NCBI GenBank assembly: GCA_029465975.1
Contig: CM055758.1
Coordinates: 10,169,845 to 10,233,844 of the forward strand
Origin: Dallia pectoralis
Taxonomy: Eukaryota; Chordata; Actinopteri; Esociformes; Umbridae
DNA length: 64,000 nt
Direction: 5' to 3'
In this document: piece by piece, positions 58,933 to 64,000 of the stretch
Layout of the letters: each line of letters opens with the position of its first letter
Position numbering within the stretch: position 1 is the stretch's first letter
Notes under the pieces: generated by a model
The model's database searches: none
What the model was told of the DNA's origin: nothing
Seen by the model: only the letters and a program-made list of their open reading frames with translations
Made by a program: the position numbers and the translations under genes

Positions 58933-59384
58933 GTGGGGTTGTGTATTAAACAGGGGAGTCGGGGAAACGGGGGTTGACTTGTCTCTGTCCTTGACAATGG
59001 GACGCAGCTCCGGCTAATCCTCTGTGCTCCTGGCCCCTCAGGCCCTGGTAGGGGCCCTCTGAGGCCTAATGGGGCTGGCGTTAAGTTGGCCCGTTAGCCT
59101 GGATGAGCAGAGCCAATGGGGGAGGATGGATGCTCCAGGGCTCTCACGTTGATTCCCTCCCCACAGAGCCCTCTATCCTGGCTGCTCTGATCCCATCCGT
59201 CCCTCGTCTGGGTCTGGAGTGCCCTCCTGTACCCCGGCTGTGGTCCATACACATGCTAAACATGCACACAGACAGCAGTGATGGAGGGACATTAACACAG
59301 CCCAGGCACATCCTCTCTGTCATTCAACCACACTCGTTGAGTTAGGAGACTCTGCTTGGTTTTCTCAGTCGTATGGTCTATGTG
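58933..59384. other. Spacer between the 57-bp and 30-bp arrays; GC-richer, nothing recognised
   Basis: About 450 bp with CCCTC/GGGCC-type composition (59000-59240). No domain is recognisable in the short open frames. Confidence 0.5.
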
Positions 59385-61197
59385 CATTGTGTGTTATAAA
59401 CACTACACAGCAAATTACATGTGTTATAAATGCTACACAGTAAATTACATGTGTTATAAACACAACACAGCAAATTACATGTGTTATAAACGCTACACAG
59501 CAAATTACATGTGTTATAAACGCTACACAGCAAATTACATGTGTTATAAACGCTACACAGCAAATTACATGTGTTATAAACGCTACACAGCAAATTACAT
59601 GTGTTATAAACACTACACAGCAAATTACATGTGTTATAAACGCTACACAGCAAATTACATGTGTTATAAACGCTACACAGCAAATTACATGTGTTATAAA
59701 CGCTACACAGCAAATTACATGTGTTATAAACACTACACAGCAAATTACATGTGTTATAAACGCTACACAGCAAATTACATGTGTTATAAACGCTACACAG
59801 CAAATTACATGTGTTATAAACACTACACAGCAAATTACATGTGTTATAAATGCTACACAGCAAATTACATGTGTTATAAATGCTACACAGCAAATTACCT
59901 GCAAATTACATGTGTTATAAACGCTACACAGCAAATTACATGTGTTACAAAACCGCTACACAGCAAATTACGTGTGTTATAAACACTACACAGCAAATTA
60001 CATGTGTTATAAATGCTACACAGCATATTACATGTGTTATAAATGCTACACAGCATATTACATGTGTTATAAACGCTACACAGAAAATTACATGTGTTAT
60101 AAATGCTACACAGCAAATTACATGTGTTATAAATGCTACACAGCATATTACATGTGTTATAAATGCTACACAGCAAATTGCATGTGTTATAAACGCTACA
60201 CAGTAAATGACATGTGTTATAAATGCTACACAGCAAATTACCTGTGTTATAACCGCTACACAGCATATGACATGTGTTATAAACACTACACAGCATGTGA
60301 CATGTGTAATAAACACTACACAGCAAATTACATGTGTTATAAATGCTACACAGCAAATTGCATGTGTTATAAATGCTACACAGAAAATTACATGTGTTAT
60401 AAAAGCACAGCAAATTACCTGTGTTATAACCGCTACACAGCATGTGACATGTGTTATAAACGCTACACAGCAAATTACCTGTGTTATAAACACTACACAG
60501 CAAATTACATGTGTTATAAACGCTACACAGCAAATTACATGTGTTATAAATGCTACACAGCAAATTACCTGGGTTACAACCGCTACACAGCAAATTACGT
60601 GTGTTATAAACACTACACAGCAAATTACATGTGTTATAAATGCTACACAGCATATTACATGTGTTATAAATGCTACACAGCATATTACATGTGTTATAAA
60701 CGCTACACAGTAAATGACATGTGTTATAAATGCTACACAGCAAATTACATGTGTTATAAATGCTACACAGCATATTACATGTGTTATAAATGCTACACAG
60801 CAAATTGCATGTGTTATAAACGCTACACAGTAAATGACATGTGTTATAAATGCTACACAGCAAATTACCTGTGTTATAACCGCTACACAGCATATGACAT
60901 GTGTTATAAACACTACACAGCATGTGACATGTGTAATAAACACTACACAGCAAATTACATGTGTTATAAATGCTACACAGCAAATTGCATGTGTTATAAA
61001 TGCTACACAGAAAATTACATGTGTTATAAAAGCACAGCAAATTACCTGTGTTATAACCGCTACACAGCATGTGACATGTGTTATAAACACTACACAGCAA
61101 ACTACATTTGTTATAAATGCTACACAGCAAATTACATCTGTTATAAATGCTACACAGCAAATTACATCTGTTATAAATGCTACACAGCAAATTACAT
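59385..61197. repeat. 1.8-kb array of 30-bp units with higher-order structure
   Basis: About 60 copies of a 30-bp unit (ACATGTGTTATAAACGCTAC plus ACAGCAAATT). The left part, 59385-59880, is nearly homogeneous. The right part is diverged and contains a duplicated block of about 300 bp offset by 627 bp (see findings). The unit has no stop in several frames of both strands, giving open frames of up to 431 codons. These are artefacts. Confidence 0.97.
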
Positions 61198-63477
61198 GAC
61201 CCATGTTAGAAAAAAGTTGTTTCTGATATGAATAGGTCACTATCTCTACGTGTCATAAACATTGTATGCCACATTTGTGTAGCTGAAGAGTTGATTGCGT
61301 AGCTTTGTATGTGGACGTTTTTACTGACTATTGTCTCGTAGGGATTGAATTCAAAACACAGTGTGAAATGGAGTCACTCATAGGGATACCACAGAAGGCT
61401 AATAACCTATGCATAACTCAAGCCTTGTATGTCAGAAGTGTGAGCTTCATTGTCGCTGCCGCTCATTGTGTGCGTTTCACTTCACACCTCCAGCTCGAAG
61501 AATGTTCCGGACAAAGAAAAAACCTATGACTCAGGCAATCCTTAATGCTCAGGTTAAACTGAGCTCAGCATATAGGGTTTGTGGGTGTATCCGTGTTTCC
61601 CTGTCGAACATTAGCCTATGAGAAGTTGGAGCGCATTGTAGTGTTTTTTTCAGGCTCGTCTTCAATCCATGCAGGCATGTAAAGACACATCTCTTCTGGC
61701 TAAATCTACTTCACCCTGGAATGTGGAATTTCTTACGTGCCTGAAGCGCTTGTTTTCAACGTCTATTGCAACTTTACGTTCCATCAAATTCATTCCATCT
61801 GTTTTCATCTGTTTCACAGTAAACCACGCAAGGCCTCCTCTTCTATTTTATTTTAAAACAATTCTGTGGGAAATAACTATTGCACTTATATATCAGTTGA
61901 CTAGAATATTTCCTGATGATTCATTATGTCACGAGGCATTTGGTTGTTCCTCACAGGTTTTAAATTACATGTTTTCAGGATTGATCAAAGGGCCACTAAT
62001 GAATGAAGAGGCCACATCTGGCTGCTAATGTCTGCAGTCCAAAAGCCATTGTTTATACCAGTGATTTGTGCTTACACTAGATGACTGATAGGGTGCGCTG
62101 TTCTAAATCTACTGCACAACCAGTTTTATACTTGGAAAAAAAATCTTATTTTTTTGTAGATTAGATTCTACTGAAGAAATCTTAATGTAAACTGTTCCGT
62201 TTGAACAGTTTGAATGGGAAAAAGATGAATGTCAGTGTGTCAGTGTGCAAAATGTAAAAGGTGAATGCATTTTCTTCCTCATTGGTTGAGGAAACATGAC
62301 ATCACATTGGAACATTTGTATTGTCTCCTAGCAGGATGCAGCTGTAATCTTTATACTCACCACTAGAGGGTGCCATCTTCTAAAGATAGACTGAACAACT
62401 GTGATGTTTACGTTTTTTTCCCTGATAACACTGTTGGAAGGATTGCCCAAGATATCCAACATAGAGCCTTGTATTGTACTGAAAAGTTTGAATGTGAAGA
62501 ATCCTTTGGCTTGGTTTAGTATTCATTATTCGTATTTAAAGCATTCTAATCAATGCAAAGTTCAACTTTTACTTTTGGTGTTTTTCTCATTCATCATTCT
62601 GTGGTAAAGGTCTTGCTTTATTGTGGTCCATCCGAGCGAACTTTAGACAGTGGACGATGAATTGTTTCTTCCGAAACACATTTGACACTGTTATGATTCC
62701 CGTCATGCTCCTTGCTAAACCAGGAAGTCGAGACAATAATTCAGGAAGTCAAGACAAGAATCCTCACATGTTGAGAGCAAAGCAGCACTAACTGGCCTTC
62801 TACGTTGATTGAGCTTGCAGTTTCCCAAACCAAAAGCGAGACAAGGCAAGACAAGAAAATTCAATCGCTAACCCCGTATCTCTGGATAGTGCTTGCCAAA
62901 TGCACTGCCTGGTGTGGGGCAAGATTTCAACCATGGTCCCACTATGAAATTAAGCATTGATATTTTTAAAGAAAGTTCAACCTTAGCTACATAATTTGTT
63001 TATCAATGTAAACAAGCCATCACAAAAATATTTTTCCTACATTTTAAAAAGGATAAATTCAAAGCATCACTTTGTTATAATCAGTTGGTTTTGCTCAACA
63101 TCGTATATGGAAGATTTCCACAAAGAAATGGTAGTATAATTTAATTGAGGTACTTTAGGTCCTTAGTTTGGGCTCCAGATCAGTCAGTGTAAGAAAGTGC
63201 TTGATAAACTGCTGCCCCATCTCCAGGTTTAATGTAATTTACATTCAATTTAATAAAAAGATAATAGTGTAATTCATTTAATTGCCATCCTCTCTGGACA
63301 ATTCATTAAACCAAGGTCCAGGTGACGGAGATAACAGGTGATCGACCCATTCATTCTGATGATTGTAGAACATCTGGAACTGCTACAGATTCATGGCCTG
63401 ACATGAGAACTGCTGAGGAAGTGCACAGTCACATTGACTTTGTCCACATCCCCTTAACCCCTTCATGCCCGCACAAA
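61198..63477. other. Intergenic, AT-rich; nothing recognised
   Basis: About 2.3 kb without recognisable exons, arrays or transposon ends. The longest open frame (119 codons at 61669-62028) shows no domain or conservation pattern I know. Confidence 0.5.
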
Positions 63478-63680
63478 CGCACCCACACACACACACACAT
63501 GGACGCACACACACACACACATGGACGCACACACATGCACACACATGAACGAACACACACATACACGCACGCACACACCCATGCACGCACACTCATACAC
63601 ACAGGCACGAACGAACGCACGCACACACAAACAAACACACCCACGCACACAAGCTTGCAGACACACACACCCAGGCACAC
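63478..63680. repeat. CA-rich tract with ACGCAC interruptions
   Basis: Compound (CA)n tract of CACACA, ACGCAC, GGACGCAC and AACGAACG words. His/Thr-rich and Cys/Val-rich open frames over it are by-products of composition. A purine-rich run (GGAGGAGG) follows at about 63925-63970. Confidence 0.93.
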
Positions 63681-64000
63681 TGTTCTTTGTCACTGGAGCG
63701 AGGCTGGCCATTTGCCAAACCAGTCCCAGCCAGCTTGTTTTTCTACTGAGGAAAGAGAGGAGGGAATCAGACAAGGTGCTTCTGCACCATGGGAACAGTG
63801 CCAAAAGCAACCCTCTGACCCAGCCCCTCTCTCCCCTCCACACCCTGCTATGTTCTCTGGGTAACATTACAATGCCACAACACACCACCGCACTGCTGAA
63901 AATCCCTGAAAGAATAAAGGGGAGTGGGAGGGAGGAGGAGCTGGGAGAACAGGAGGAGAAGGAGGAGGAATATTGAAGGACCACGTTTTAGGTTTATGAA

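Noticed and set aside
58151..59000. Long Thr/Ser/Val repeat proteins on both strands, reminiscent of adhesin repeats
   Set aside because: 57-bp minisatellite open in three frames with no signal peptide or unique domain; host is a vertebrate.
61669..62028. 119-codon plus-strand frame right of the arrays
   Set aside because: No recognisable domain, splice context or repeat evidence; length is within chance for this composition.

Overview
Host: this is vertebrate nuclear DNA, almost certainly a teleost fish. Genes are split into many short exons with GT/AG junctions. There are several Tc1-type DNA transposon remnants of kinds widespread in ray-finned fish, a LINE 3' end typical of fish, and very many minisatellites. 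Several Tc1 remnants resemble families I associate with salmonid and pike genomes, so Esociformes/Salmoniformes is a guess, not a call. There is no prokaryotic gene organisation, operon or CRISPR.

Layout: (1) 187-12264, + strand: smpd4 (neutral sphingomyelinase 3), 18 coding exons, only the first coding exon(s) lying left of the window. Its introns hold a 22-bp minisatellite, a 345-bp (TG)n, 46-bp and 26-bp minisatellites and three Tc1 remnants. (2) 14306-25536, +: a ccdc74-type coiled-coil gene, 7 exons. Its 8.1-kb first intron holds four different minisatellites and a Tc1 element with a hAT-like element inserted in it. (3) 26016-36520, -: med15, Mediator tail subunit, 18 coding exons, tail-to-tail with ccdc74. 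(4) 36597-39536: a 39-bp minisatellite, a non-autonomous DNA transposon inserted in it, and a Tc1 relic. (5) 41573-45441, +: crkl, complete in 3 exons (304 aa), with a CpG-rich 5' region and a long 3'UTR. (6) 47585-50168: a 2.6-kb minisatellite of 69/74-bp units. (7) 53844-57651, -: a T-box gene of the Tbx6/Tbx16(VegT) group, 8 exons, 494 aa. (8) 57652-64000: no gene recognised; a 57-bp minisatellite, a 1.8-kb array of 30-bp units and a CA-rich tract.

How it fits together: SMPD4, CCDC74, MED15 and CRKL are also associated in mammals (MED15 and CRKL on human 22q11, with SMPD4 and CCDC74 copies on 2q21 and related pseudogene copies on 22q11), so this is an old syntenic block. The genes do not form a pathway: sphingolipid turnover, a ciliary/microtubule-type coiled-coil protein, transcription co-activation, SH2/SH3 signalling and mesodermal transcription control.

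I found no undescribed multi-gene system. The most informative signals are structural: datable nested insertions with intact target-site duplications, a perfect 29-bp inverted repeat interrupted at its edge by a LINE, a second perfect 16-bp hairpin, an array with an internal higher-order duplication, and an unusual density of minisatellites. Long open frames over the arrays come from stop-free repeat units and are not genes.
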